This document shows, one piece after another, positions 47,983 to 59,941 of a DNA stretch of 64,000 nucleotides. Location: contig NZ_JAQOMS010000002.1 in NCBI RefSeq assembly GCF_028401425.1, forward strand, positions 3,844,001 to 3,908,000, given 5' to 3'. Every line of letters begins with the position of its first letter. The stretch's first letter is position 1. Below the pieces are notes generated by a model that was not told the origin of the DNA, made no database searches, and was given only the letters and a program-made list of their open reading frames with translations. This stretch comes from Psychrosphaera algicola (lineage in GTDB: Bacteria > Pseudomonadota > Gammaproteobacteria > Enterobacterales > Alteromonadaceae). A program made the translations under genes and the position numbers.

Positions 47983-49835
47983 TCATTTTAAATTTGTTTT
48001 GATTATATATACCCAGTCGTCATTTTGTGTGTCAGGTGGGGCGGGCAGTGCGCTTTCAGCTGAGGAGTCCCGACATATTTGAGAACCCGCAATGTATTGA
48101 TTGCTGCGGGGATTAAACCAATCTAATTGGTAACAACCTTGTGGTAGCGCCGCAGATGCTTGATTAGCTTGTTTAAAATAGAGTAAATAATAGGATTTAT
48201 TATCAGTTAATCCCCAGCCTGACCGGCTCAATGTAGTCGATGGCGTTAAATCTTCGAACGGTACAAATTCTCTAAAAAATGCCGCAGCATTGGTCATTTG
48301 GAGATAGAAGTCTTTAAAAGGTGCAACATCTTGAACAAATATATCGCCGCCACCGCCCAAATAAAACTCGATTCCAGCGCCGCCCGCCATAAAAGTAGCC
48401 CACACGTTGTCTTTTCGCCATTGGTCAATGTCGTTAGCGGGATGGTTAATATAGGCTTCGTCCATTGAAATAACCCAAGGGTGATCGCTATTTTGTGTCA
48501 ATTGGCGATACTTTAAAACGTCGTTGTAAGTTGTATTGGTTTTAAGCTCGCCCTGTAAACTTGGGCCGGTATATGATTTATAACCTAGGATGTTATCGTC
48601 TTGTTTATCGTATATATGATAATCCAACGAAGGGCCATTATGAATTACGATATGTTCACGGTAGTAAGTCAGTGATTGTAGATAATCGGCAAATTGTTTG
48701 CGTTGTTTTGTCGTGTTTGCTTTTTGTTGTTTGTCATCGCCACTTGGGTCTTGCCAGCCGTTTTCCTCACCAATATTCCATGTTGTCGCTAAGTGGTAGC
48801 CAAAGCGTGCAAATAATTCTCGGTAATAGATTTTTCTGGAGATGGCAAAGTCGTTTTCTAATCGACTTTCAAACCATTCAAAAAGTGATTCGTTTTCGGT
48901 TTCGGTCAAGACAAAGTGGGTCATTATTCCTTTGCTTTGCATATGTGAAAACAGAATGTCCCACTGTGCTAATTTAGATACGTCATAACGGGTTGGCTCA
49001 CTTTTATCGACCCAAGGCCAAACTTGTTTGCCGTCACCTAAATGGTTCATGGTTAAAAAATAAAAGGCATTTATGTCAAATGAAGAAAGAAAGTTTATTA
49101 ATCCAATAATACCTTTCGAAGATTCCGTTTTTGTCCCCTTTGCCGTTGAGTTAGTCGTGTTCCAAATAGGGTCGCCTGATTGCCAATGTTTTACATGCTC
49201 CTGATAGTTACGGTCTGTGGGGTGTTATCAAAACCAGTAAAGCCAAGCAATACTTCAGGGCTATTTGCACCAGCCTTTAAAAAGAATTCGAGATTACCGC
49301 TAAATTGCAAAAATGGTTTGTTAACATATTCAAGCTTTCCTTTGGTTCTAAAGTCTTTGTTATCAAGCTTTATTGTTGAATTAACAACCGTAAACTGCCC
49401 CTGTTTTTTGTCAAAGTAGCCTGCAGAATCAGAATGCGCCGTTTGTTTTGTAGTAAAAGGTAGGCTTGCGATATTTTCGCCTGTAACAAAGGACATTGAA
49501 TAGCGCCAGACTCCGACTTCATTGGGAGAGAATAAAACCTGCCATTTATTGCCAGCTTGTGCATGGGTATTTTGAGCGTTTGCGTCGGCGGCATAAAATC
49601 CAGGGACAAGGTAACGTTTATTGCTTGGGCTGATAAAAATTGCGTCGGCCCTGAAGTCGCTAAACGGATTTGGTGTGGCAAGTTCATTGGTTTGTGGACC
49701 GTCAAACGTTAGGCTAAGTTTGTGCCAAATATTTACCGTTTGGTTTCCTGAATGGCCTTGTGCAAAGCTACTACCAAAACCTAAGGCGAGAAATGCAGTA
49801 AGTAAAAACGTTATTTTTATTGTCTTAATTGTCAT
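47983..49835 (-). CDS. DUF5060-type putative glycoside hydrolase, secreted
   Basis: Signal peptide (TFLLTAFLALGFGSSFAQG), then a beta-sandwich DUF5060 domain (about residues 30-125; WHKLSLTFDGPQTNE, PGFYAADANAQ, GVWRYSMSF). After a shift near 49195 a TIM-barrel-like region follows (INAFYFLTMNHLGDGKQVWP, TWNIGEENGWQDP with a candidate Glu, VISMDEAYINHP with a second acid) and a C-terminal beta domain of the collagen-binding-like type (CYQLDWFNPRSNQY). Joined length about 617. Close relatives lie in polysaccharide-use loci; the substrate is unknown. It faces the GH10 gene tail to tail. Confidence 0.75.
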
Positions 49836-50053
49836 TGGCGTCCCACTAAATAAAAATACTAATTATTAACAGGCTACTTTAATCAAATTTAGGTCGGACT
49901 ATATGTTACGTTTTTGTGTTTAGCGCAAAAATTATTGTTGGCTTATTTGATACGTTAAAAGAGGGAGTTTGTCTCAACTAGTTAATTAAGAGTATTGTTA
50001 TAAGTGAAGGTATATTTAAAATATCTGATAATAATCCTTTTATATTTAGACAT

Positions 50054-50080
50054 AAAAAACCAACTTCCGTTGGTTTTTTT
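50054..50080 (-). terminator. Terminator of the chemoreceptor gene
   Basis: AAAAAACCAAC / GTTGGTTTTTT with a TTCC loop (read on plus), 21 bases past the chemoreceptor stop. Confidence 0.85.
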
Positions 50081-50100
50081 ATTGAATGGTTAGCCTAGGT

Positions 50101-52113
50101 TTAAAGTCTGAACTGATCCACTGACAATCTTAGTTCTTCAGCTAATCGCGCAACTTCTTGCGAAGATTGGTCAGTTTGTACCGCACCTGCGGCGGTTTGC
50201 TCGGCAATTGCAACAATTGATTCAAGTCGTTCACTAATTTCGCTGCTGACTTGATATTGCTCATTCGCTGCAATCACAATTTGTTCACTCATATCATTTG
50301 CTTGATGAACAGAATCTGTGATGCCATCAAGTGCGATAGTTGCTTGTTCAGTTTGAGTGACACACAATTCAGCTTGAGTTTTACTGTTATTCATTACCGT
50401 TACTGCAGATTTAGAACCGCTTTGTAATTGTTCGATCATGTTTTGAATTTCTTCGGTCGACTCTTGAGTTTTACTCGCAAGAGAACGAACTTCGTCGGCA
50501 ACAACCGCAAAGCCACGGCCTTGTTCACCGGCACGAGCCGCTTCAATCGCAGCGTTAAGTGCTAATAAGTTTGTTTGTTCCGCTATGCCACGGATAACAT
50601 CTAAGATGCCGCCAATAGCTGCACTGTGATGATTAACCTGATTAATAACACTAGAAGCTTGTTCAATTTCACCAGCCAAACTCATAATGGTCTGTTTGTT
50701 GGTATCTGAAATTTGTTTTACGCGTTCCGCTTCTTCGTCAGCATGTTTAATGTCAGCTAACGCCTCTTTCGCACGTTCCATTACCGATGATGATGTACTG
50801 CTCATTTCTGTTGTTGCCGTTGCAGCTTGTTCTACTTGAGAACGCTGGTCATTTATTGCGATAGTAGATTCTTTAACGACCATAGAGGTCTGTTCAGAGG
50901 CAGTTGCAAGCTGATTTGAACGGTTAACTATGCCATTAATAAGCTCACGTAGGCTTTCAATAAGTTTATTACAGTTAGTGGCTAATTCACCAAATTCATC
51001 GCGATTTGAGTCGTCTAGTCGTTCAGTTAAGTCACCGGTTGCAACAACGTTAAGTACGCGGTTAACTTCAGCAAGTGGGCGAGTTACGCGGATAACCGTT
51101 TGCCATGCAATAAAGACAGATGCGATAACGGAGAAAACAATTACGCCATAGCTGATGTTAACCCCTTCGTTAACGTCGTTTGTAACGTTATTTGTAGTTT
51201 CGTTTAGCGTCGTTTTAACTGCTGACTGCAACGCTTCCAATTGATCTAATCCATCAAGGATTTTTTTGTTTGTCGTTTCCAGCAGTGTGTCGGTTAGTGT
51301 AATTTGATCTAGCCATCCAAGTTTTAATTTGTGCACGGCTTTAGGTGAATTCAGTAATTCATTAACAGCTTCTAATTGGTCTTCAATATCAGAAAAACCT
51401 TCAAAACTATTTTTTTCAACATCTGCTTTAATCAGTTCCAATAAAGTACCAGAACGTTCTTGAATATAGGCTAATTCTTTGATGATAGTTTCGACGTTTT
51501 GTTTTTTCGCTTCTTTACTAATATCCGACATCGTCGTGATTAGTGAGACCATCGTCGATTCTAATTGAGAAATATTTTTTGTCGCGTCATCGGTGGGTTT
51601 TAAATTATTAATATCTATGAAATCTAGTAAGTATGTTGCTGCGTCGTCTGCCGCGTATTCTGTCTCTTCTAGTGCCGAAGCTACATTGTCACGATATTCT
51701 AAAATTTTGTGTTTAGATTCAAATAACTTAAATGCAGTATCTTTAAAACCAGAATAGGACTCTGTGACATTAGGCAATTTGTTGGCGAGTTCAGACGTAT
51801 TAGAAACTATACCTTTAAGAAGGTTTAAATCAGTTTCAAAATCAGCCGCTTGTGCTTTGAAAGTATTAACCGACTGCTCAGTTTCTGCATAGTTTGATGC
51901 GTAATAGTCGAGTAATGTGGTTTTACTTAACAACAAGAAGTGCTGTTGTAACTTGGCACTAGCCTCCATTGCCGGTACTGATACTTTGTTCACGTCCTGT
52001 GTCGAATCTGAAATTCCATTTAACGTTGTCACAGAAACTGCGCCTAACCCTAAAATTAAGACAGAGGTAATGGCAAACCCTCCAATTACTCTCATTGCGA
52101 CTGTTAAATTCAT
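50101..52113 (-). CDS. Methyl-accepting chemotaxis protein
   Basis: A 670-residue transmembrane chemoreceptor: N-terminal helix (MRVIGGFAITSVLILGLGAV), a long all-helical periplasmic sensor of about 290 residues, second helix (VNISYGVIVFSVIASVFIAW), HAMP domain (TRPLAEVNRVLNVVATGDLT) and signalling domain with the tip QTNLLALNAAIEAARAGEQG. I chose ATG 52113, preceded by AGGAG, rather than the longer start at 52134. Ligand unknown. Intact frame, no chemotaxis genes nearby. Confidence 0.92.
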   Translation of the reverse strand: MNLTVAMRVIGGFAITSVLILGLGAVSVTTLNGISDSTQDVNKVSVPAMEASAKLQQHFLLLSKTTLLDYYASNYAETEQSVNTFKAQAADFETDLNLLKGIVSNTSELANKLPNVTESYSGFKDTAFKLFESKHKILEYRDNVASALEETEYAADDAATYLLDFIDINNLKPTDDATKNISQLESTMVSLITTMSDISKEAKKQNVETIIKELAYIQERSGTLLELIKADVEKNSFEGFSDIEDQLEAVNELLNSPKAVHKLKLGWLDQITLTDTLLETTNKKILDGLDQLEALQSAVKTTLNETTNNVTNDVNEGVNISYGVIVFSVIASVFIAWQTVIRVTRPLAEVNRVLNVVATGDLTERLDDSNRDEFGELATNCNKLIESLRELINGIVNRSNQLATASEQTSMVVKESTIAINDQRSQVEQAATATTEMSSTSSSVMERAKEALADIKHADEEAERVKQISDTNKQTIMSLAGEIEQASSVINQVNHHSAAIGGILDVIRGIAEQTNLLALNAAIEAARAGEQGRGFAVVADEVRSLASKTQESTEEIQNMIEQLQSGSKSAVTVMNNSKTQAELCVTQTEQATIALDGITDSVHQANDMSEQIVIAANEQYQVSSEISERLESIVAIAEQTAAGAVQTDQSSQEVARLAEELRLSVDQFRL

Positions 52114-52276
52114 GGGCACTCCTACTAAATACAACGAAACTCTCTGTTAATATATGAGTATCGGCAGACAAGTTATTATTATTAATATAATTTAAAATAC
52201 TATCACGTTGTTTTTGTTATTACAGTAATAATGCATAAGTAAAATCTAAGTCGTTACCTTATCTTTGTAATAAAAA

Positions 52277-53093
52277 TTATGCATCAACCCTAATAAATGA
52301 CTGGGTTTGCCAATCTAATAGCGTAAAGTGGTTACCCCATACAAAACCCGTATCCAGTGCGATAATATTTTTATTTCCCGTTTCACCCATTAACGATGCC
52401 CAATGGCCAAAAATCCATTTGTTTTTGTCAAAACGTTTTGGGGCCAGTTGAAACCAAGGAATAAATGATTTGGACATTGACTGGTCGAGTAAACTAGGCG
52501 AGCCTTTCTGGCTGAAATCAAGTTCGCCTAAAGGAGAGCAGAATCGCATTCGAGTCAGCGCGCTAATGGTATACCTAAGTTTGTCTTGATCAGGCATTTC
52601 TTCGGTCCACACACTTGGTTTATTACCGTATAACAGCGGTAAAAAGACAGGTAATTGCTACTGTTTAGCTCATCGCTAACGTTTTTAGCCCATAATTTGG
52701 CCGTTTTGGGTTTCCACGATGGCGGTAAGCCTGCGTGTGTCATATAACCACTTTTATCCGGCAACGCTTGTATTAAAGGCTGTTGGCGCAGCCAATCTAA
52801 GTATTTGGGCAGCTTTGAACTGTCGAGAAGGTTTGTTAGGTTGTCCTTCGGATTGGCTTTTTTAAACCATTGGCAACGGCTATAAAGTGTAGGTCATGAT
52901 TACCTAATACCGTTTTCACGCTGTCACTGTTTTTATAAAGATATTTTAGTACGGCGAGGGAGTCCTCGCCGCGGGCAATTAGATCACCTGTTAGCCACAA
53001 TACATCTTTTGCTGGATTGAACTCAATAACTGCTAAAGCCTTTCTTAATCCGGCATAACAACCTTGAATGTCACCAATAAAATAGTCGGCCAC
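52277..53093 (-). CDS. apaH: Diadenosine tetraphosphatase ApaH
   Basis: A metallophosphatase that splits Ap4A into two ADP. GDIQGC (residues 6-11), WLTGDLIARG, VLGNHDLH and the late GHWASLMG and ALDTGFVWG carry the metal-binding Asp, Asn and His residues. The frame breaks near 52855 and near 52620; joined length about 272, normal. It is the last gene of the lptD-surA-pdxA-rsmA-apaG-apaH series, 8 bases after apaG. Confidence 0.92.
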
Positions 53094-53101
53094 GGTTTTC
53101 C

Positions 53102-53466
53102 TTAATGCACGATATTTGGGATCGCAAGCCTAAAAACAGGAATTGCGACATTGGTTAATTCGTCTCCTGCTTTTGCCATTTGATAATAACCTTCCATTGT
53201 CCCCACTTCTGTCTCTAAAACACAACCGCTTGTGTAAGTATAATCTTCATTGGGCTGGATAATAGGTTGCTCACCAACAACACCAGAGCCCTGAACTTCT
53301 ACTTTTTACCGTTTGCGTCTGTGATCAACCAGTAACGATTAAATAATTGCACGGCAACATCTTCGTTGTTTTTAATGGTAATTGTGTAAGCAAATACGTA
53401 TCTAAAACTTTTAGAGTCAGTTTGTTCTTCAATATTTCGAGTGGCTACGGTTATCTCGATATTCAT
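53102..53466 (-). CDS. apaG: ApaG protein
   Basis: A Fn3-like beta-sandwich protein, MNIEITVATRNIEEQTDSKS, YTITIKNNEDVAVQLFNRYW, then, after a one-base shift near 53305, VEVQGSGVVGEQPIIQPNED and GTMEGYYQM. Joined length about 121 to 125, as in other ApaG proteins. Its biochemical role is unclear; it is linked to cobalt/magnesium resistance in Salmonella. Because of the shift neither half is long, so it is easy to miss. It lies between rsmA (7 bases) and apaH (8 bases). Confidence 0.9.
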
Positions 53467-53473
53467 CAATTTG

Positions 53474-54318
53474 TTACCCCTGCTTTTTGTTGTCTAACCA
53501 CTGGGCAATCTTGATGTAGTCGTCTAACGACAGATTTTCAGCTCTTTTTGTTGGATCGATACCTAGAGAAACAATCTCTTCAACCGTTGCGATATTTTGC
53601 AAACTGTTACGTAACGTTTTACGACGTTGGTTAAATGCCTCAAGACAAACGTGATTTAATGTCGCTGGATTAACCTAGTTTACGATCTGCATGCGACTTA
53701 GGAATTAACCGAATAACCGCAGAATCAACTTTAGGTGGTGGCACAAACGCAGAAGGTGGCACGTCAGTCACAGGGACACAACGACAGTAATATTGTGTCA
53801 TAACACTCAATCGACCAAAGGTTTTACTGTTTGGCGCCGCACACATTCTATTTACAACTTCTTTTTGAAGCATAAAGTGCATGTTTTCAATGTTGTCTAA
53901 AAACTGAAACAAGTGAAACAACAACGGCGTCGAAATATTGTATGGCAAATTGCCAAATACTTTTAATGGCTTGTCATCACGTTTGATTTCAGAGAAATCA
54001 AATTGCATTGCATCAGCTTGATAAATATTTAACTTTTTACCGATAAATGGATGAGTCGACAATCGCTCAGCAAGATCCTTATCCAGTTCAACAACATTAA
54101 GTAAGTCTGTTAATTCCGCCACTGGCTCTGTTATTGCGCCAAGACCGGGACCTATTTCAACAATGTTTTCGCCAACTTTAGGGAAATCGCGCGTACAATT
54201 CGTTCGATAACGTCTTCATCTGTTAAGAAGTTTTGACCAAATCGTTTTCTGGCTTTATGCCCCTGATGAATACCTTTAGCAGGGTTAAAGTGTTTTTACC
54301 TGACGTGCGTTTAGTCAT
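53474..54318 (-). CDS. rsmA: 16S rRNA dimethyladenosine transferase RsmA (KsgA)
   Basis: Adds two methyl groups to each of two adjacent adenines in the 16S rRNA 3' hairpin. N-terminal HQGHKARKRFGQNFLTDEDV, SAM motif ENIVEIGPGLGAITEP, the catalytic FGNLPYNISTPL and the C-terminal FNQRRKTLRNSLQ are all present. The frame breaks near 54270, 54185 and 53685; joined length about 280, normal. Starts three bases after the pdxA stop, so it is in the same transcript. Confidence 0.92.
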
Positions 54319-54321
54319 AAA

Positions 54322-55316
54322 TTATTTTCGTGCCTTTTGTTCGTTGGCCATTTTTATTGCATAACGAATAGCAACTTCAATGCTACCAACGCTTGCTTCT
54401 CCGGTTCCCGCTAAATCTAAGGCAGTACCGTGATCAACCGATGTTCTAATATAAGGTAAGCCTAGTGTGACATTGACTGCATTGCCAAAACCTTTGTACT
54501 TTAATACAGGCAATCCCTGATCATGGTACATGGCTAACACCGCGTCTGCTTGATCTAACAATTTAGGCTGAAAAAGTGTATCTGCCGGAAGGGGACCAAC
54601 TAGGTTTAGCCCTTCACTGCGCAATACATCGAGCGTAGGTTCGATGATTTCAATTTCTTCACGGCCCAAATGGCCGCCTTCACCGGCGTGTGGGTTTAAG
54701 CCGCACACTAGAATACGAGGTTCGTCTAATCCAAACTTCGCTCGTAATTCGCTATGTAAAATGGTTGTCACTTTGTGCAACCGTTCTGGAGTAATCGCTT
54801 TGGAAACATAAGCTAGTGGGATATGAGTGGTTACTAATGCGACCCGTAAACCTTCAGTTGCAAGTAACATTACAACGTCGGATGTATTTGAATGATTAGC
54901 AAAAAATTCAGTGTGACCACTAAATGGAATACCAGCTTGGTTAATTATGCCTTTGTGCACAGGGCCTGTGACAACAGCGTCAAAAATACCGTCCATATTG
55001 CCCTGACTCGCGATGGTCAAGGTATTTACAACATAATGGCCATTTTTGTCATTTAACTCACCTGGAATCGACTCCACAGTAAGAGGTTCGTGACAGACAA
55101 ATAATTCACCGGGGACATGAAGTTCAGGTTTTGCCGCAGGGTCAAATTGTTTTATGACCAATGGTAAACCTAATGCTTCAGCACGTTCTTTTAATAAGTC
55201 TTGATCAGCAATGGCAATCAATTGTGATTGCCATTCTTGTTGTGCGACCTGAACAACAAGTTCAGGTCCTATTCCAGCGGGCTCACCTATGGTGTTACCG
55301 CAACTCGTTTTATCAT
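54322..55316 (-). CDS. pdxA: 4-hydroxythreonine-4-phosphate dehydrogenase PdxA
   Basis: Oxidises 4-phosphohydroxy-threonine in vitamin B6 synthesis. The start MIKRVAVT is followed, after a small shift near 55288, by GEPAGIGPELVVQVAQQEW; then DAVVTGPVHKGIINQAG, PFSGHTEFFA, GLNPHAGEGGHLG and AMYHDQGLPVLKY with the metal-binding His residues. Joined length about 331, normal. It follows surA by three bases. Confidence 0.93.
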
Positions 55317-55319
55317 TAG

Positions 55320-56606
55320 TTACTCTGCAATAATTTCTATAAATGCCTGATCTCGAATTTCACGTAACCAGTTTTCAACTTCTTCCGCAAACTTACGGTT
55401 ATACAAAATTTGGTACGCTCTATCTTGTTTGCTCTTTTCAGTCGCATCAGCGGTTCTGTTTTCCATTAGCTGCACCACATGCCAACCAAACTGTGAGCGG
55501 AATGGCGCGCTGTACTCACCTACTTCTAACTTACCTAATTGAGCTTTAAAGTTGTCATCATAAATGTCTGGGTTTGCCCAGCCTAGTTCACCGCCTTTAA
55601 GTGCTGAGTACTGGGTCTTCAGAATGTTCTTTAGCAAGCTCACCGAAATCTGCGCCGTTGTTTTTAACGTCTTCAACAAATTTATTTAGCATAGATTGTG
55701 CTTTTTCTTCACTCAGAATAATAGACGGTTTAATCAGAATATGTCGTGCTTTAACTTCTTTAACTTCGACTGTTTGACGGCCTCGGACATCGAGTATTTT
55801 AATGATGTGAAAACCTGCGCCAGAACGAAGTGGTCCAATTAAGTCACCTTTCTTTTTACCTTTAATGCTGGCAGAAAATAGAGTAGGCATTTCGTTTATG
55901 CTCATAAAGCCCCAATCACCACCTTCAAGTGCTTTAGCACCAGATGAAGAAGCGATAGCAACCTTAGTAAAGTCACTGCCTTCATTCAGCAAGTTGATAA
56001 CCTTATCTGCAACTGATTTACGAGAGGTAATCTCTGTTTGGGTTGCTTTGCTGTCGACTGCAACTAAGATATGACCTATTTGGTATTCTTCTTTACTTGT
56101 TTGTTTGTCAATTAGTGAAATAAGAGTATTCACTTCCTGCAGTGAAATATTTACGCGTCGGTGGACACTGGCACGACGAACTTCACTAATTGAAATTTCT
56201 TCACGCAGCTGCTCTCGGTAACGCTCATAACTTTGACCTGAATCAGTTACAATTTTTCGTAGGTTTTCCACAGTAATTTTTTGTTCAGCAGCGATTGACG
56301 CTATAGCTGAATCTAAGTGCGCATCGCTGATTTGGATGCCCATTTTTTCTGCTAGTTGTAACTGAATACTTTTTAAAATCAAGCGGTCAATTGACTGCGT
56401 TCTTAATGCTCGATCAGAAGGCAATTCTTGATTGCTTTTCAGTGCCGTCGCTTTAACTTCGTTAATTACTGATTCAATTTCACCTTCTAAGATAACGTTG
56501 TCGTTAACTATGGCAGTCACATTATCGATTTTTTAGGAGCTGCATTAAGCGCTACACTTGTCATCGCAAATAGAAGTGTCAGGCTTAAAATCGATTTTCT
56601 TATCAT
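55320..56606 (-). CDS. surA: Periplasmic chaperone SurA
   Basis: Outer-membrane-protein chaperone. Signal peptide MIRKSILSLTLLFAMTSVAL, N-terminal chaperone domain (TAIVNDNVILEGEIESVINE to about residue 170), then two parvulin domains (IGHILVAV to FHIIKIL; ARHILIKP to FGWHVVQLM). The frame breaks near 56530, just after the signal peptide, and near 55625. Joined length about 428, normal. It lies 13 bases after lptD, whose product it helps to fold. Confidence 0.93.
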
Positions 56607-56619
56607 TCTAATTCTCGTT

Positions 56620-58920
56620 TTAATTTGTTATCAAATAGGGGCGACGATAAGCGAAAATGCTGTCAGCAAACAACTTAGTGATTGCTGATTTGGTTTCGCC
56701 GCCGAGTCCATTAATTCTAAAATTTAAGCCAATGCTGTTGTCGTAAGTTACGTCAACATCGTCTATAGCTTGTTCGCTGTTTAAGTCTAATCTTACCTGC
56801 CTTTGGGCTGCAATTTGCACGCTCCAACAACAAGAACGATATTCAAATCCTACTAAGCTGTCGAGGTTTACCTTGCGCTCAGAGTCATAGTGGTAACTTG
56901 CCGCAATCGACCACTGATTATTAAGTTTGTAACTGGTGAAAAGGCCAGTTTGGTTGATCTTTATGCCCGCGACATCATTGGCAAATCGATGGTTGATCTG
57001 AATATTTTGATCTTGTGTCAAATAATAATCGAGTGCCACAAATCCTGTATCAACTTGCTGTGCGTCCCGATTATATAGGAAGCCGCCGTCAAGTTGCCAA
57101 TGTTCTGAGATCCGACCAAAAAACTCGATAGCAAGCGACGGTTTAGAGGTGGTTAACTCGCCATTAGTTCCCTCTTCATTACTATTTTGGCCAAATTTCT
57201 GTACTTGGCCGATGCCAAATCGCAATAACTCTGTGTTCTTTTCGTCAAATATACTTGTACTAAAACCATACGTGGCTTGGTTCATAGCAGATATACGATC
57301 GATACTTGAATATCTATTATCGCGGAATAGTGCAAAATAATCTTCTTTTAAAAGCTGTGAATCATAGAGGCCAATGCCAGATTGGTCTTCTTCTTCAACA
57401 TATACATATTGGATTTTTGGCTCCAAAGTCTGTCTCACTGACTTACCAAAGTAGTTACTCTGTTTTTCGAAGTTTAAGCCTGTTAATAGGCGATACTTAA
57501 AAATGCCACGGTAAATATCTTCTGAGGTATCCGCAGTTGTATTTTGAATTTCGTAATTTGTTGATAAAAAACTTACACCGGTTTCAAACTGAAAGGCAGG
57601 GCTGTAATAACTATAATTTAATTTAGGTTCAAAATGCAGTCGGTCAATTCTATCGTCATCAAACGAACTATGAGTGAAGTGGGTATATTGGCTATGCAGG
57701 CTAACTGTCACGCCTTCCATAGCCAAGTTTTCACGCCAGTCAGCTTGCAGTTGGATTGGCACAACATACGACGAGGTATGGGGGCCAAGTTCAGATATTT
57801 TTGAGATAAAAAGCTCGCATCAAATTTTTCGCTGAAATAGTTTACATTGACGAAGTTATTGAGATGCGTATCCGCCTGATGATGATAGTCACTGTTAAAT
57901 TCGCTGATGTAATTGTCATCACTCAAATTGGTATATTGCATTTGCATATTCCAATTTTCGTCCCAACTGGAGTCGTGTTGGATATGTGCCAAGTAACGTT
58001 GCGATAGACTATCGTCACTTTGATCTTTATCTAAATATTCAAGTTGTAAAATATTATAACTGTTTTGAGTCATGTACCGTAAGTTGTTATTTAGCTGTGT
58101 GCCTCGCTCTGACATGTATTTAGGTGTGAACGTATAATCTAGGTTTGTGGCAATATTGAAGTAAATAGGCTGTGCATAGTACGCGCCATATCGACTTGAA
58201 TTACCTAACTCCGGGAACAATAAACCGGTTTTTCGTTGGTCTGTTATCGGGAATGTTACGTAGGGTACGTAGATAATAGGCACATCATTTATTCGAAATG
58301 TGGTATTCCAAGCCTCGCCCCAGCCTTTCTTTTGATCGATATAAATGCTGTTTGATGAAAACAACCAACTTGGGTCATCGCCCGGACATGTCGTAAATGT
58401 TGCATCGGCGAGTTTAAGTTTTTGATTATTCTCAATTGAAAACTCTGCAGCTTTACCGCGACCTGAGTTAAATCCAAACTGGTATTCGGCATCAAGTAAC
58501 TTAAAGTCTTTGTTGGAATCGTCAATAAAAATAGATTCGCCTTCAACTGTGGCTGAGGTCGAATCCAATTTAATATTACCTTTAGCGGTAAATTGGTTTT
58601 TAGCTCGTCGTAAATTGCACTGTCTGCTTGTACGGTTTGTTGTTGCTGAAAAATAACAACGTTACCTTGAAACTCCGTAAATTCGTTTCTGATTAATTCA
58701 GCTTTATCGCTTTCGACCATTATTTCAGAGCGGCTTTGATACGAGTTTGCAATTTTTTTATGCGAGCTTCTTCCGCGCTCACCGGAATTTCGATGTCACA
58801 AAGTGGAACAGCTGCCAAAGCACTGTTCGAAAAACAATAAAGTAACAAGGTCGATAAAGACGTTTTGCTTAGGCGCAGTAATATTGTCTTGACGCGATTA
58901 GCAATCATGGTTGGACTCAA
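56620..58920 (-). CDS. lptD: LPS-assembly protein LptD
   Basis: Outer-membrane barrel that inserts lipopolysaccharide. Signal peptide (SLSTLLLYCFSNSALAA), N-terminal Cys (VPLCDIEIP), jellyroll domain (GNVVIFQQQQTVQADSAIYD, TTCPGDDPSWLF) and the barrel, with the paired Cys in YRSCCWSVQI; these Cys form the disulfides needed for assembly. The frame breaks near 58740, 58600 and 57740. Joined length about 765, normal. Start is TTG 58920 or ATG 58908. First gene of the operon, divergent from djlA. Confidence 0.93.
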
Positions 58921-59063
58921 CGTAACCTCATATGGAAAAATTTAGGGAAAGCACACAGATAGAATTCTATCCGATTTTTTACGCTATACTACGCGGCCTA
59001 TTGAATTAGGATATAATTTCCCCATTAAAGTGGGTGATTAGATTAAGATTTGTACAAAAGTAG

Positions 59064-59922
59064 GTGAATGTGACTGGAAAAATAGCTGGGGTCATTTTTG
59101 GGATCCTTTTAACTCGCAATATTTTAGGTGCGCTTGTGGGCCTATATGTTGGTTATTTGTTCGATAATGCAATTAAAAAGATGGCGAACAAACAAAATGT
59201 TGCAAACTGGCTAGAGAGTGGCGATTCAAAACAATCGATCTTTTTTATAGCACTTTTTCTGTGATGGGGCATGTGGCAAAGGCAACCGGTCGGGTAACAC
59301 CAGAGCACATCCAGACAGCATCCGATTTTATGGCTAAAATGCGTTTGTCTGAATCGCAAAAGAAGAAGCGCGTGACGCGTTTAGAGAAGGTAAACTGCCG
59401 GGGTTTCCACTTAATGCGAAACTTAAATTATTTAAACAGCATTTTGGTGATCGCAGCGATCTACAGCAGTTTTTTCTCGATATCTTAGTTCAAACCGCTT
59501 ATAGCGATTCAGTCTTAGAGCAAAAAGAATATGATGTGTTGTTGAAGATAAATAAAGAATTGGGCTACACCAAAAGGTTCTTAGATCAGCTTATTTCAAT
59601 GTGGGAAGCTGAAGTTCGATTTCAGGCGTATAAGCAAAAACAACAGGAAAAATATAAGCAATACGACCGTCGTTCGGAACAACGAGAAAAATCTCGACAG
59701 GCTGAGTCTCCCTCCTTGCAAGATGCTTATGCACTTATCGGGGCGAGTGAGCGTGATTCTACTCGAGAAATTAAGCGGGCCTATAAAAGATTGATGTCAC
59801 AAAACCACCCAGACAAGCTTGTTGCTAAAGGACTTCCTCCTGAGCTTATGGAATTGGCGAAGCAAAAAACGCAAGATATTCAAGCGGCCTATGATCTGAT
59901 CAAAAAAGCCAGACAGTTTTAA
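59064..59922 (+). CDS. djlA: Membrane-anchored DnaJ-like protein DjlA
   Basis: N-terminal membrane helix (GKIAGVIFGILLTRNILGAL) with the Gly-rich dimerisation pattern, a central TerB-like helical domain (TYSTFSVMGHVAKATGRVTP-type block, LDILVQTAYSDSVLEQKEYD) and a C-terminal J domain with the HPD motif (MSQNHPDKLV). It stimulates DnaK at the inner membrane. The frame breaks near 59245, near 59370 and possibly again. Joined length about 285, normal. The start is GTG. Divergent from lptD, as in E. coli. Confidence 0.88.
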
Positions 59923-59941
59923 TTTTTAATTGCATTTGAGT

